Source of the DNA: Pristimantibacillus sp052113225
GTDB taxonomy: Bacteria; Bacillota; Bacilli; Paenibacillales; Paenibacillaceae
Length of the DNA stretch: 64,000 nucleotides
Reading direction: 5' to 3'
Assembly: GCF_052113225.1 (NCBI RefSeq)
Contig: NZ_JBFRCT010000006.1
Coordinates: forward strand, 310,001 to 374,000
Part shown: piece by piece, positions 25,928 to 33,941 of the stretch
How the letters are laid out: the number at the start of each line of letters is the position of its first letter
Numbering within the stretch: the stretch's first letter is position 1
The notes under the pieces: generated by a model
What the model saw: only the letters and a program-made list of their open reading frames with translations
The model's database searches: none
What the model was told of the DNA's origin: nothing
Position numbers and translations under genes: made by a program

Positions 25928-26623
25928 ATGACGGTTCAACTAACGCCGCTTGGCGACCGGGCGGTTGTCGTTCAACTGGAACAAGCTGCAGGTGCGGACG
26001 GCTGGAGGCAAATGGCTGATTTTGCATGGGCCTTGAGGCAGCAAGCCGAAGGTTGGATTGTTGATGTTGTACCCGCTTATGAAACGGTGACGGTTTTGTA
26101 TGATCCTTCTGTGCTATGGCAGGAGATTGGGAAAGGTTCAGAGACGCAAGACCTCGTACCGTATGAATTGGCGGAGCGAAAGCTAAGAGGGTTTATTGCA
26201 AGAGGTATTTTGGATTCGGACCGGGAAATTCAGTCACGGCAGATTGATATTCCAACTTATTATGGCGGACGGTACGGGCCAGATTTGTTGGAGTCGGCAG
26301 CTCGTTCAGACCTGATGGCTGATCAATTTATTGAAGAGCATGCTAAAGCGGCATATACGGTGGCGATGATTGGTTTTATGCCGGGTTTTCCTTATTTGAG
26401 CGGCTTGCCTCAGCAGCTTGAGCAGCCTCGCAAATCAGCGCCTCGCGCTGTCGTTCCGGCTGGATCGGTTGGTATAGCCGGTAAGCAGACTGGGATTTAT
26501 CCCCTCGCAACACCAGGTGGCTGGCAGATCATTGGCTATACCCCAATCGTGCTGTTTGATAAAGAACGAAGTGAGCCGGTGCTTCTAAGAGCAGGCGACC
26601 GCATCAGGTTTATTCCCATGTAA
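25928..26623 (+). CDS. pxpB: 5-oxoprolinase subunit PxpB (KipI-like)
   Basis: 231 aa. LTPLGDRAVVVQLEQ, GFMPGFPYLSGLP, PRAVVPAGSVGIAGKQTGIYP and TPGGWQIIGYTP are the KipI/PxpB signature. With PxpC and PxpA it forms the ATP-dependent enzyme that opens 5-oxoproline to glutamate. ATG 25928 is preferred over GTG 25922. First of four tightly packed genes. A KipI role as sporulation kinase inhibitor is known for B. subtilis, but the complete pxp set argues for the enzyme. Confidence 0.93.
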   Translation: MTVQLTPLGDRAVVVQLEQAAGADGWRQMADFAWALRQQAEGWIVDVVPAYETVTVLYDPSVLWQEIGKGSETQDLVPYELAERKLRGFIARGILDSDREIQSRQIDIPTYYGGRYGPDLLESAARSDLMADQFIEEHAKAAYTVAMIGFMPGFPYLSGLPQQLEQPRKSAPRAVVPAGSVGIAGKQTGIYPLATPGGWQIIGYTPIVLFDKERSEPVLLRAGDRIRFIPM

Positions 26624-26643
26624 CTGACGAGAGGGTGATCGGT

Positions 26644-27732
26644 ATGGAATTGGAAGCGGGAGATTCGAGCGGCGGCATGAAAGTAGTGAAGGCCGGACTG
26701 CTCACAACCCTTCAGGATTTGGGAAGAGACGGCTTCCGTTCAACCGGGATATCGAGCGGAGGGGCAATGGACCGTTATGCCTTGCGGATCGCTAATCTGC
26801 TTGTAGGTAACGAGGAAGGTGAGGCAGGCCTGGAAATAACGCTTGTTGGTCCTGAATTGGTGGTTGAGACCGATTTGCTTATTGCCGTTTGCGGTGCCTA
26901 CATGGAACCTACAGTTAATGGGGAAGAGCTGCCGATGTGGCGGCCGGTCTTTGTGCCGCGCGGCGCGGTGCTGCGCTTTGGCCGCGCTGTCAGCGGCTGT
27001 CGTGTCTATGTGGCGGCAGCTGGGGGCTTTGGCGTGCCGCGTGAGCTCAGCAGCCGCAGCACGGATGTACGCGCCGCGCTGGGCGGACTAGCCGGGCGGC
27101 GCCTTGCCGCCGGCGATGCCCTGCCCTGCGGCGCAGGGCAAAGCGCAGCTGCCCCGTCCCGGTGGGCAGCTGCATGGCTTGCGGCGCTGTCGCGGCTTGG
27201 CGAAGCCGCCGCAACAGCGCCACTAGGCGCGGGGCGCTGCCTGCCTTGGGCGGCCGCGCCATGGTTTGCGCCGCCGGCAGCCTATGGCGGCGGCGACGGC
27301 GAAGACGGCATCGTGCTTCGCGCGATGCCGGGGAGCGAATACGGGCAGTTCAGCGAAGCTGCCCGTGAAGCCCTGTTCCGGGAGCGGTATTACATCGCTC
27401 CCGCCTCAGACCGGATGGGGTGCCGCCTCATCGGCACCCCGCTTACAAGACTATCCCGTGCGGAGCTGCTCTCGCACGGGGTAACGCCCGGCGCCGTGCA
27501 GGTGCCGCCCGGCGGCGGACCAATCATCTTAGCCGCTGACTGCCAGACGACCGGCGGCTATCCGAAGATCGCGCATGTCGCAACGGTCGACATGCCGCTG
27601 CTAGCGCAGGCGAAACCGGGTGATGCCATCCGGTTTCAGCCTGTCACGCTAGCCGAAGCGCAGCGGCTGGATCGCCAGCGCGAGCAGGACATCCGCATGC
27701 TGGCTGCTGCCATTCGCAGCCGTCAGCCTTAA
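26644..27732 (+). CDS. pxpC: 5-oxoprolinase subunit PxpC (KipA-like)
   Basis: 362 aa from ATG 26644, eight bases after GAGAGGG. VVKAGLLTTLQDLGRDGFRS, GISSGGAMDRYALRIAN, SDRMGCRLIGTPL and DCQTTGGYPKIAHVA are family hallmarks. From about residue 100 on, and most strongly in an Ala/Gly/Pro-rich stretch near residues 165-225 that looks like an insertion, GC content is visibly far above that of the neighbours. Frame is intact. Located 20 bp after pxpB and 19 bp before pxpA. Confidence 0.93.
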   Translation: MELEAGDSSGGMKVVKAGLLTTLQDLGRDGFRSTGISSGGAMDRYALRIANLLVGNEEGEAGLEITLVGPELVVETDLLIAVCGAYMEPTVNGEELPMWRPVFVPRGAVLRFGRAVSGCRVYVAAAGGFGVPRELSSRSTDVRAALGGLAGRRLAAGDALPCGAGQSAAAPSRWAAAWLAALSRLGEAAATAPLGAGRCLPWAAAPWFAPPAAYGGGDGEDGIVLRAMPGSEYGQFSEAAREALFRERYYIAPASDRMGCRLIGTPLTRLSRAELLSHGVTPGAVQVPPGGGPIILAADCQTTGGYPKIAHVATVDMPLLAQAKPGDAIRFQPVTLAEAQRLDRQREQDIRMLAAAIRSRQP

Positions 27733-27751
27733 TAGAGAAAGGAGCTTCATT

Positions 27752-28549
27752 ATGACAAGCGATCATAATTCACTTATTCGCACAGTTGATCTTAACTGTG
27801 ATTTTGGAGAAGGCTTTGGTACCTATACCTTTGGGCAGGACACGGAGCTGCTTCAATATGTCACCAGCGTCAACATCGCCTGCGGCTTTCATGCCGGCGA
27901 TCCCCATACGATGCGCACGGCGGTTAATCAAGCACTTGCTGCTGGTGCAGCCATCGGAGCACATCCTGGCCTGCCCGATCGGCTTGGCTTCGGACGCCGG
28001 GAAATGTCAGTCAGCGCTTCTGAGGTATATGATTTCACGTTGTACCAGCTTGGTGCGCTGCAAGCTATCGTGAGGGCTTCGGGCGGAAGGCTTAATCATC
28101 TGAAGCCGCATGGGGCTCTCTATCATATGGCAGGCCGGGATAAGACAATAGCCGAAGCGATCATCAAGGCCGCTCTGGCTGTAGATGATCAGCTTATCAT
28201 TTACGGCCAATCCGGCAGTCTTATACTAGATACAGCGATTCGTTTCGGAATCCCCTATGCCTCTGAAGTATTTGCAGACCGGGCATATGAACCAGATGGC
28301 AGTCTTGCCGCCCGCAGCAAGCCAGGGGCTGTTCTCCATGATGCTGACGAAGCTGCGGCACAGGCAGTAGCTATGGCTGCGCAAGGAATCGTCTATACGC
28401 CGGATGGTTCACCCGTCCATGTTCAGGCGGATACCATTTGCCTGCATGGGGATGGTGCTCATGCAGCCCTATTTGCTTCCCGTATTAACGAGGCTTTAAT
28501 AGCGGCCGGTATTAATCTCCATTCTCCAAGCAGGATGCTGCGTGAATAA
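27752..28549 (+). CDS. pxpA: 5-oxoprolinase subunit PxpA (LamB/YcsF family)
   Basis: 265 aa. VDLNCDFGEGFGTYTFGQD, VNIACGFHAGDPHTMR, IGAHPGLPDRLGFGRR and LKPHGALYHM are the conserved segments of the family, with metal/active-site Asp and His residues in place. Good SD (AAAGGAG). Its last eight bases overlap the next gene. Confidence 0.95.
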   Translation: MTSDHNSLIRTVDLNCDFGEGFGTYTFGQDTELLQYVTSVNIACGFHAGDPHTMRTAVNQALAAGAAIGAHPGLPDRLGFGRREMSVSASEVYDFTLYQLGALQAIVRASGGRLNHLKPHGALYHMAGRDKTIAEAIIKAALAVDDQLIIYGQSGSLILDTAIRFGIPYASEVFADRAYEPDGSLAARSKPGAVLHDADEAAAQAVAMAAQGIVYTPDGSPVHVQADTICLHGDGAHAALFASRINEALIAAGINLHSPSRMLRE

Positions 28550-28961
28550 GCGGCAGCTAGGAGTGAGAGTATTTGTATATGGCTCCTTACTCCCGGGTCT
28601 TAGCAACCATCATGTTGTATTGCCATACATAAGGGATACCGCCGTCAGTGGTGTTATTTCGGGCCGGCTCGTTGATGTAGGTGAATATCCTGCAGCAGTT
28701 AGGGATCTGGCTTCCCGGATACGTACTTCCGTTATTCAAGGCCTATGGTTAACGATTGACCCTAGTGGGCTGGTCCTATTGGATGAACTTGAGGAATTTT
28801 ACGGGATAGAGGAATTAAACGACTATGAACGAATCTGGGTGCGTGATATTCATAATCCCAATCTGGAGGGCTGGGTCTATATATGGCCGGAAGACCGTAG
28901 CTGCCCAGCTGTTTCTGAAGTCTTTTGGCCTGATTACTTGAAAAAACTTACTGGTAAATAA
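28542..28961 (+). CDS. Gamma-glutamylcyclotransferase-like protein (AIG2/GGCT fold)
   Basis: 139 aa. VFVYGSLLPGLSNHH is the glycine-rich substrate loop of the GGCT fold, and LLDELEEFYG near residue 80-88 holds the catalytic Glu region. GGCT-like enzymes release 5-oxoproline from gamma-glutamyl compounds, which is exactly the substrate of the PxpABC enzyme encoded just upstream; the 8-bp overlap (GTG 28542) implies coupled translation. Substrate is inferred; the fold also includes proteins of unknown function. Confidence 0.8.
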   Translation: MNKRQLGVRVFVYGSLLPGLSNHHVVLPYIRDTAVSGVISGRLVDVGEYPAAVRDLASRIRTSVIQGLWLTIDPSGLVLLDELEEFYGIEELNDYERIWVRDIHNPNLEGWVYIWPEDRSCPAVSEVFWPDYLKKLTGK

Positions 28962-29064
28962 TAGCTTTCATGCCGTGTTAATTTTTCGCTAGACTCCAAT
29001 GAAATAATCTCCTAAAATTAGATATTATGTATGAGATTTGATAGGGATCGGGGAGAGGTTAACT

Positions 29065-29253
29065 ATGACTGAAGATGGTATTACAGGAGAATTCTTTGAA
29101 GGTTATAAGGTAACATTCCCTATGGGGCGATTTGATGTATCCGTCTATATGACGAAGGTCTACTATGAGGGCTGGAAATATTTCAGGGATGCCGAAATTA
29201 CCGATGTCTGGGTGGAAGAGGTCAAGCTCGATCTGGTCAAGTTTTTGCGATAA
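29065..29253 (+). CDS. Small hypothetical protein
   Basis: 62 aa from ATG 29065, behind GGAGAGG; TTG 29038 upstream is less likely. Sequence such as FFEGYKVTFPMGRFDVSVYM and YYEGWKYFRDAEI is rich in aromatic residues. No family recognised. A weak hairpin and T run follow near 29275-29310. Confidence 0.55.
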   Translation: MTEDGITGEFFEGYKVTFPMGRFDVSVYMTKVYYEGWKYFRDAEITDVWVEEVKLDLVKFLR

Positions 29254-29342
29254 GTGAATGAAATATTATGGAGAATGTGCCAAGATGGCATGTCCTCCAT
29301 TTTTTATGCTCCTAAAGTTCAAAAATTCCAAATTTTGTACTA

Positions 29343-29616
29343 GATCAAGATAGGTCAGCAATCGGTGAATGTAGTGTCCTCACAGATCCAAGAGGTATCT
29401 TCCTCCGTTCAGCAAATGGCAGCTGGTGCTGAGCAGATGGTACAATCGATGAAGTCTATTACGGAGGTGTCGGAGCATACGGCTTCCGGTGCGCAGCAAG
29501 TATCTGCTTCAGCGGAGGAGCAGCTGGAATCGATGAAAGGGATTGCCGGTGCTGCGCAATCGGTATCTCAAATGGCGGAGCAGCTGCAATTGGAGATCAA
29601 GAAATTTAAGGTGTAA
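29343..29616 (+). pseudogene. Orphan C-terminal fragment of a methyl-accepting chemotaxis protein
   Basis: An in-frame stop (TAG 29340) precedes about 90 codons that match only the end of an MCP signalling domain: QIQEVSSSVQQMAAGAEQMV and ASGAQQVSASAEEQLESMKG with heptad Ala/Ser/Gln pattern, ending as full-length MCPs do. No sensor, membrane or hairpin-tip region and no good start or SD exist upstream, so this is read as a remnant. Confidence 0.75.
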
Positions 29617-29622
29617 TGCTGC

Positions 29623-29668
29623 AAATAATCCGGCTATCCCTAATAAAGGGACTGCCGGATTATTTATG
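29623..29668. terminator. Bidirectional terminator
   Basis: AAATAATCCGGC (29623-29634) pairs perfectly with GCCGGATTATTT (29654-29665); TCCC/GGGA extends the symmetry in the loop. It separates the MCP remnant from the convergent MFS gene. Confidence 0.8.
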
Positions 29669-29676
29669 AACGAACA

Positions 29677-30957
29677 TTAAGCTTGAACAGCAGGATCCTT
29701 GCGTTCCGCAAAATGTCTTTTAACACGAATAGCCATTAAGGAAGCGAAGAAGCAGGTAAAGCCGGCGATCACAAAAGCCTGCGAATAGGTGCCAAGCCAA
29801 TCTCGCATAAGCCCTGCGCCATATGCAGCGACTGAAGCACCGATCTGATGGGCAACAACAATCCATCCGAAAATCATGCCTGATTTTTCTTTTCCGAATG
29901 TCTCGCCAGCGAGCTTCGCGGTTGGAGGTACTGTTGCAATCCAATCGAGCCCGTAGAACACCGAGAAAATAACGAGCATAGATGGAGTAGCATCAAGCGC
30001 GAATGGAAGGAACAGCAGTGACAAACCCCGTAAGCCGTAGTACCAGAACAATAGCCAGCGGCTGTCGAAGCGGTCGGACAACCAGCCGGAGATTGTCGTT
30101 CCGAATAGGTCAAATATGCCCATCATCGCCAGCAGCCCTGCAGCAGCAACCTCAACCATTCCGTGATCGCCGCAGGCGGCAATAAGATGAGTGCCAATCA
30201 AACCATTTGTTGAAAATCCGCAGAAAAAAAAGGTTCCAGCGAGCAGCCAAAACGTTTTATTTTTCATCGCAAAAACAAGATTATGAATAGGAGTAAGAAA
30301 TAAATGGCCTCGGAATGGCGTTGGAACAACCACTTCATCCGTTCCATAAGGAGCAGCACCAACATCGGAAGGATGATTCCTCATCCATATGGCTACAACA
30401 ACAAGTACGACGACAATGCCGGCTACCGCTGTATACATTGCATACCGCCAGCCGTAATCGGAGGTCATCCTGGCCAGAAGGGGCAGGAACAACAGCTGTC
30501 CTGCAGCAGCACTTGCCGTCAATAGTCCAACGACAAGTCCTTTGCGCTTGACGAACCATAGATTGCTGACGGTGACCCCAAGCACGTTGGCCATCATACC
30601 TGTTGCAAGACCGGAGACAAGACCCCAAAGCAGATCAAACTGCCATAAGGCAGTGATGAATGGCGTAACCGCAAGGCTTGCCGCTAATATCGACAGAGAC
30701 AGCAGCACCACCTTTCGAATCCCGAAGCGCAGCAAGAGGGCAGCAGAGAAGGGACCAACAAGCCCGTAAAGTAAGATTCCAATCGAAGCGACACTGGAGA
30801 TTTCGCCTCTGCTCCAGCCAAATTCCTCTTGGAAGGGAATCATTAATACACTTGGCATGGAGCGAATACCTGCGGATACTAACAGGGTAACGAAAGTTAG
30901 CAGAACGACAATCCAGCCATAATAAAACTTACTTTTTACTTGTACTTGATTTGTCAT
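29677..30957 (-). CDS. MFS transporter, monocarboxylate/oxalate-formate-like
   Basis: 426 aa from ATG 30957 (GAGGTG upstream), 12 membrane segments. FYYGWIVVLLTFVTLLVSAG and MPSVLMIPFQEEFGWSRGEI are typical of the OFA/monocarboxylate branch; GWLSDRFDSRWLLFWYYG is the MFS loop 8-9 motif. Substrate unknown. Lies 69 bp downstream of a MarR regulator, with a dyad operator in the gap. Confidence 0.87.
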   Translation of the reverse strand: MTNQVQVKSKFYYGWIVVLLTFVTLLVSAGIRSMPSVLMIPFQEEFGWSRGEISSVASIGILLYGLVGPFSAALLLRFGIRKVVLLSLSILAASLAVTPFITALWQFDLLWGLVSGLATGMMANVLGVTVSNLWFVKRKGLVVGLLTASAAAGQLLFLPLLARMTSDYGWRYAMYTAVAGIVVVLVVVAIWMRNHPSDVGAAPYGTDEVVVPTPFRGHLFLTPIHNLVFAMKNKTFWLLAGTFFFCGFSTNGLIGTHLIAACGDHGMVEVAAAGLLAMMGIFDLFGTTISGWLSDRFDSRWLLFWYYGLRGLSLLFLPFALDATPSMLVIFSVFYGLDWIATVPPTAKLAGETFGKEKSGMIFGWIVVAHQIGASVAAYGAGLMRDWLGTYSQAFVIAGFTCFFASLMAIRVKRHFAERKDPAVQA

Positions 30958-30973
30958 TTCACACCTCAATTTT

Positions 30974-30989
30974 GTTTGTACATACAAAC
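30974..30989. promoter_or_regulatory. MarR-type operator before the MFS gene
   Basis: GTTTGTA-CA-TACAAAC is a perfect 7-bp inverted repeat with a 2-bp spacer, 17 bp upstream of the MFS start. The same TTGTA-N2-TACAA core occurs upstream of the marR gene. Confidence 0.65.
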
Positions 30990-31026
30990 GTATAATTAAA
31001 AAAATTTGATTAAACAAAAAATTAAA

Positions 31027-31482
31027 TTATCTCTCTAATTGATCACTTGTCGCCTCTTGCGTTTGGGTCAGAAGCACTGCAGCTTCGACGCCAAGAATGT
31101 CTTGATACGTTTGAAGAAGCTTCTTGGAAGCGGCTCGAATAGTTGGTTCCAGCTCCCGGCCTTTCTCTGTTGGGTAGACAAGGACCGTCTTGCCCTGTAC
31201 CTTGCGCTCCACGAGACGTTTGCCTTCCAGCTTATCGATGAATCGAGTGAGGGTGGAGGGAGTAATATACAGCTTCTCGGACAATTCCTTCTGCGTAATG
31301 CCAGGCTTTGCTACAACCAACCGGATTACATAGCCGTATGCAGGAGCAAGCCCCGTTGTTGCGAAAGCTTCGTCAGCCATGCGGGTAATGGCTCTGCTCA
31401 AGCGATTCGTTGTGAAGTAGAGACAATTATGCAAAAAAGACTCGTTAGCGTCGTCTTCGTTGGTGAGGTTCTCGTTTGTCAT
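31027..31482 (-). CDS. MarR-family transcriptional regulator
   Basis: 151 aa from ATG 31482 (GAGGAGGG upstream). The winged helix is visible in PGITQKELSEKLYITPSTLTRFIDKLEGKRLVERK and the wing in VYPTEKGREL. MarR proteins bind as dimers and are released by small ligands. Matching dyads before this gene and before the MFS gene suggest autoregulation plus control of the transporter. Confidence 0.9.
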   Translation of the reverse strand: MTNENLTNEDDANESFLHNCLYFTTNRLSRAITRMADEAFATTGLAPAYGYVIRLVVAKPGITQKELSEKLYITPSTLTRFIDKLEGKRLVERKVQGKTVLVYPTEKGRELEPTIRAASKKLLQTYQDILGVEAAVLLTQTQEATSDQLER

Positions 31483-31519
31483 ACGATATACCCTCCTCGT
31501 TAATGTGATGACTTCTATT

Positions 31520-31531
31520 TTGTATGTACAA
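31520..31531. promoter_or_regulatory. MarR-type operator before marR
   Basis: TTGTA-TG-TACAA, the same core as the 30974-30989 site, 38 bp upstream of the regulator start. Confidence 0.6.
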
Positions 31532-31650
31532 CAAAAATAATAAAAAAAGGGAACCCTGTCAATAGAATTTTTGCGGAGGATGGAAAATGCCCATAAGGAC
31601 ACTCTCCAGCCAATGGATGCGTAATTTATGCCGGTATCATATGCGTTAAG

Positions 31651-31794
31651 TTAGTTGTCTTCCTCTGCCTCATAAGCGATTAAGCTGATTGTTGATCCGA
31701 ATTGATCCGTCAGCTTCTGCTCCAAATGGCGAATCTCCTCAAGAGCATCTACATGACTCCCAAGCTCTGCAAGTTTAAAATAAGTCTCTGTCAT
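31651..31794 (-). CDS. Small hypothetical protein (47 aa)
   Basis: ATG 31794 lies six bases after a near-perfect SD, GGAGGAATAA, and the frame runs 47 codons to TAA 31651-31653. It begins MTETYFKLAELGSHVDALEE, continues with a charged helix and ends YEAEEDN. Acidic, helical, no Cys. The strong SD and codon content make it a likely real gene; no family is recognised. Confidence 0.65.
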   Translation of the reverse strand: MTETYFKLAELGSHVDALEEIRHLEQKLTDQFGSTISLIAYEAEEDN

Positions 31795-31981
31795 CCCGTT
31801 ATTCCTCCAATCTTCACATCTATTCCTCATTCTTCTCGCGGGCGAGGCTTCTTATACGAATCGCTCGTTGTTCTTTACGAGGGCGTTTAGTACACTTGAA
31901 GGGGGATCCTTTTATTTTCCATTACCCGGGAAATTGTTATTATCATTAATGATTCACGATGTCAAACGGAGGGTTCATCCG

Positions 31982-32830
31982 ATGTCTTATAAATGGCTGA
32001 AGTTTTTTATCATGTGGCTGCCTGTAATTGTGGTTGGATTATGGGAGTACGTACGGCATGTCTTTTTGCTGCCTTTTATCTCGATGGAGCTTGGCAACTT
32101 TCTTGCGCCTGCACTTGTATTTCTTATCACCTTAACTTTAACAAGAGGGCTGTTTGCCAAGCTCGAGCAGATGCAGGAGGCACTGCAAAGGGAGCGGTTA
32201 TCAAAGGCGTCCTTCCAGCAGCGTGAGCAGCTGGCGCGTGAACTGCATGACGGCATATCGCAATCCTTATTTTTACTGTCGGTAAAGCTTGATCGGCTTG
32301 AGCATACAGAACTAAATGATGAGGCAAGAGAAACGACAGAACAGATCCGTAAGACGGTTAAGCATGTCTATGAGGACGTCCGCCAATCGATCGCCAATTT
32401 GCAGTCTCCGGCTGTAGTTGTAGATGATTCCTGGCTGAATGCAATCTACAGTGCGGCCTCTGATTTGCTGCAAAACAGCGGCATCCACGTTCAGCTTGAC
32501 TGGCAGCTTCCGGAAGGAGTCTTGACGAATAAACAGATGGTGGAGCTTCAGGCCATTATTCGGGAAGCGCTGATGAATGTCCGAAAGTATGCGCAGGCAA
32601 CGGAAGTACAGGTCATTTGCCATCAGCTTGATGAGGATGGGAATTTTGACTGTGAAATAAGAGATAACGGAGTAGGGGCAGAGTCTAGCAAAATTGAAGC
32701 AAAGGATCGCTATGGCATCCGAATGATGAAGGAACGGGCAGAGCAGATGGGCTGGTCGTTCCGCATTACAAGTGCCAAGGGAGAAGGGACATGGATTCGT
32801 ATTATGTCAGGAGGGGACAAGAATGAATAA
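31982..32830 (+). CDS. NarL-type sensor histidine kinase
   Basis: 282 aa from ATG 31982 (GGAGGG eight bases upstream). Two membrane helices (about residues 7-24 and 40-58) with almost no outside loop, so it senses within or near the membrane, like LiaS or DesK. HisKA_3 box LARELHDGISQSLFLLS with phospho-His at 89, and an ATPase domain with EIRDNGVGAE and DRYGIRMMKERAEQMG. Its last eight bases overlap the response regulator. Confidence 0.9.
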   Translation: MSYKWLKFFIMWLPVIVVGLWEYVRHVFLLPFISMELGNFLAPALVFLITLTLTRGLFAKLEQMQEALQRERLSKASFQQREQLARELHDGISQSLFLLSVKLDRLEHTELNDEARETTEQIRKTVKHVYEDVRQSIANLQSPAVVVDDSWLNAIYSAASDLLQNSGIHVQLDWQLPEGVLTNKQMVELQAIIREALMNVRKYAQATEVQVICHQLDEDGNFDCEIRDNGVGAESSKIEAKDRYGIRMMKERAEQMGWSFRITSAKGEGTWIRIMSGGDKNE

Positions 32831-33530
32831 GGAGCAGGAAGCATTAATCCGGGTATTTCTGGTGGATGATCATCCGCATGGAAGAGAAGGTATGCGGGAG
32901 ATTATTGGTTCGGATCCGGATTTCACGGTTGTTGGCGAAGCAGCGAGCGGTGAGGAAGCGATTGCCCGCATCGATGATGTTTTACCCGATCTCGTGTTGA
33001 TGGATATCAATATGCCGGGGATGGGAGGACTTGAAGCGACGCAGCAGTTAAAGTTTCTATACCCTTCCTTAAAGATTGTCATGGTCACGGTATCCGATGA
33101 TATTACCCATCTGTTCGAGGCGATAAAGCGGGGGGCACAGGGTTATCTGTTTAAAAATTTAGCACCTTCGGCTTGGAAGGAATACCTGCGGGCTGTTGTG
33201 GTTGATGAAGCGCCTATGTCGAAGGAGATTGCCTTCAAGCTGCTGCAGGAGTTTTCATCTGCGGTATCTGGCGGCGCGGCCGATGGAAACAGCAGGGCTA
33301 AGCCGGGAATAAGTGATTCTTCTGTGCTGACCACACCTCTTACATCTAGAGAGAAGGATATTCTTGAGCGCGTAGTGACGGGGGAATCGAATAAGGAAAT
33401 TGCAACGGCATTTGGGTTATCCGAGCATACGGTCAAGAATCATCTGAAGAACATTTTGCAGAAGCTGCATCTCGATAACCGAGTTCAGCTTACCCGTTAT
33501 GCATACGAGCAAGGACTGCTGGGAAAATAG
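32823..33530 (+). CDS. LuxR/NarL-type response regulator
   Basis: 236 aa from ATG 32823, directly behind AGGAGGGG. Receiver domain IRVFLVDDHPHGREGMREI with phospho-acceptor Asp 61 in LVLMDINMPG and Lys near 110, then a GerE-type HTH: LTSREKDILERVVTGESN, KEIATAFGLSEHTVKNHLKN. Partner of the kinase just upstream. No obvious target gene lies beside it. Confidence 0.93.
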   Translation: MNKEQEALIRVFLVDDHPHGREGMREIIGSDPDFTVVGEAASGEEAIARIDDVLPDLVLMDINMPGMGGLEATQQLKFLYPSLKIVMVTVSDDITHLFEAIKRGAQGYLFKNLAPSAWKEYLRAVVVDEAPMSKEIAFKLLQEFSSAVSGGAADGNSRAKPGISDSSVLTTPLTSREKDILERVVTGESNKEIATAFGLSEHTVKNHLKNILQKLHLDNRVQLTRYAYEQGLLGK

Positions 33531-33559
33531 GTCTGTCTATGTTTGTTTAACTCATGGAG

Positions 33560-33588
33560 TTGCAAGGGAATAAGGAAAAGCATATAAT
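33560..33588 (+). promoter_or_regulatory. Promoter of the pheST operon
   Basis: TTGCAA (33560-33565), 17 bp, TATAAT (33583-33588). It places the start near 33595, just upstream of the T-box leader. Confidence 0.7.
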
Positions 33589-33624
33589 ATGGATTATTGT
33601 GTCTATAATATTTTAAAATGAGTA

Positions 33625-33907
33625 AAGCTTTGATGGAGATAAGTAAGCAGAACTGCCGGACAGGGAGAAGACGCCATGGATTGCGAGCGTTTTTACGATA
33701 ACCAGGCTGCTGAAATTCACTCCGGAGCAGACATCTGAACCGCTGCGGCCTTGTTGCCAAAGCGTGAGTAGGGAAGGTCCGGTTCCCGCCGTTAACGGGG
33801 CTTAAGGGATTGTGTTGTTTGCTTATAGGTATAAGCGAGGAACAGCAATCCAAATTAGGGTGGTACCACGGTCTTTCGTCCCTTACGGGGAGGAAGGCCT
33901 TTTTTTG
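33625..33907 (+). promoter_or_regulatory. T-box riboswitch, phenylalanine
   Basis: The conserved T-box sequence AGGGTGGTACCACG is at 33857-33870. The bulge UGGU (33861-33864) would pair with the tRNA end ACCA, fitting the A73 discriminator of tRNA-Phe. A TTC specifier followed by A is at 33716-33718 in the 3' side of stem I. The terminator stem GGTCTTTC / GGAAGGCC (33870-33877 with 33892-33899) and T run overlap the antiterminator. Uncharged tRNA-Phe would allow read-through into pheS. Confidence 0.92.
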
Positions 33908-33941
33908 TTTTTATAATCCAAGATGGAGGCGAGATTTTACG

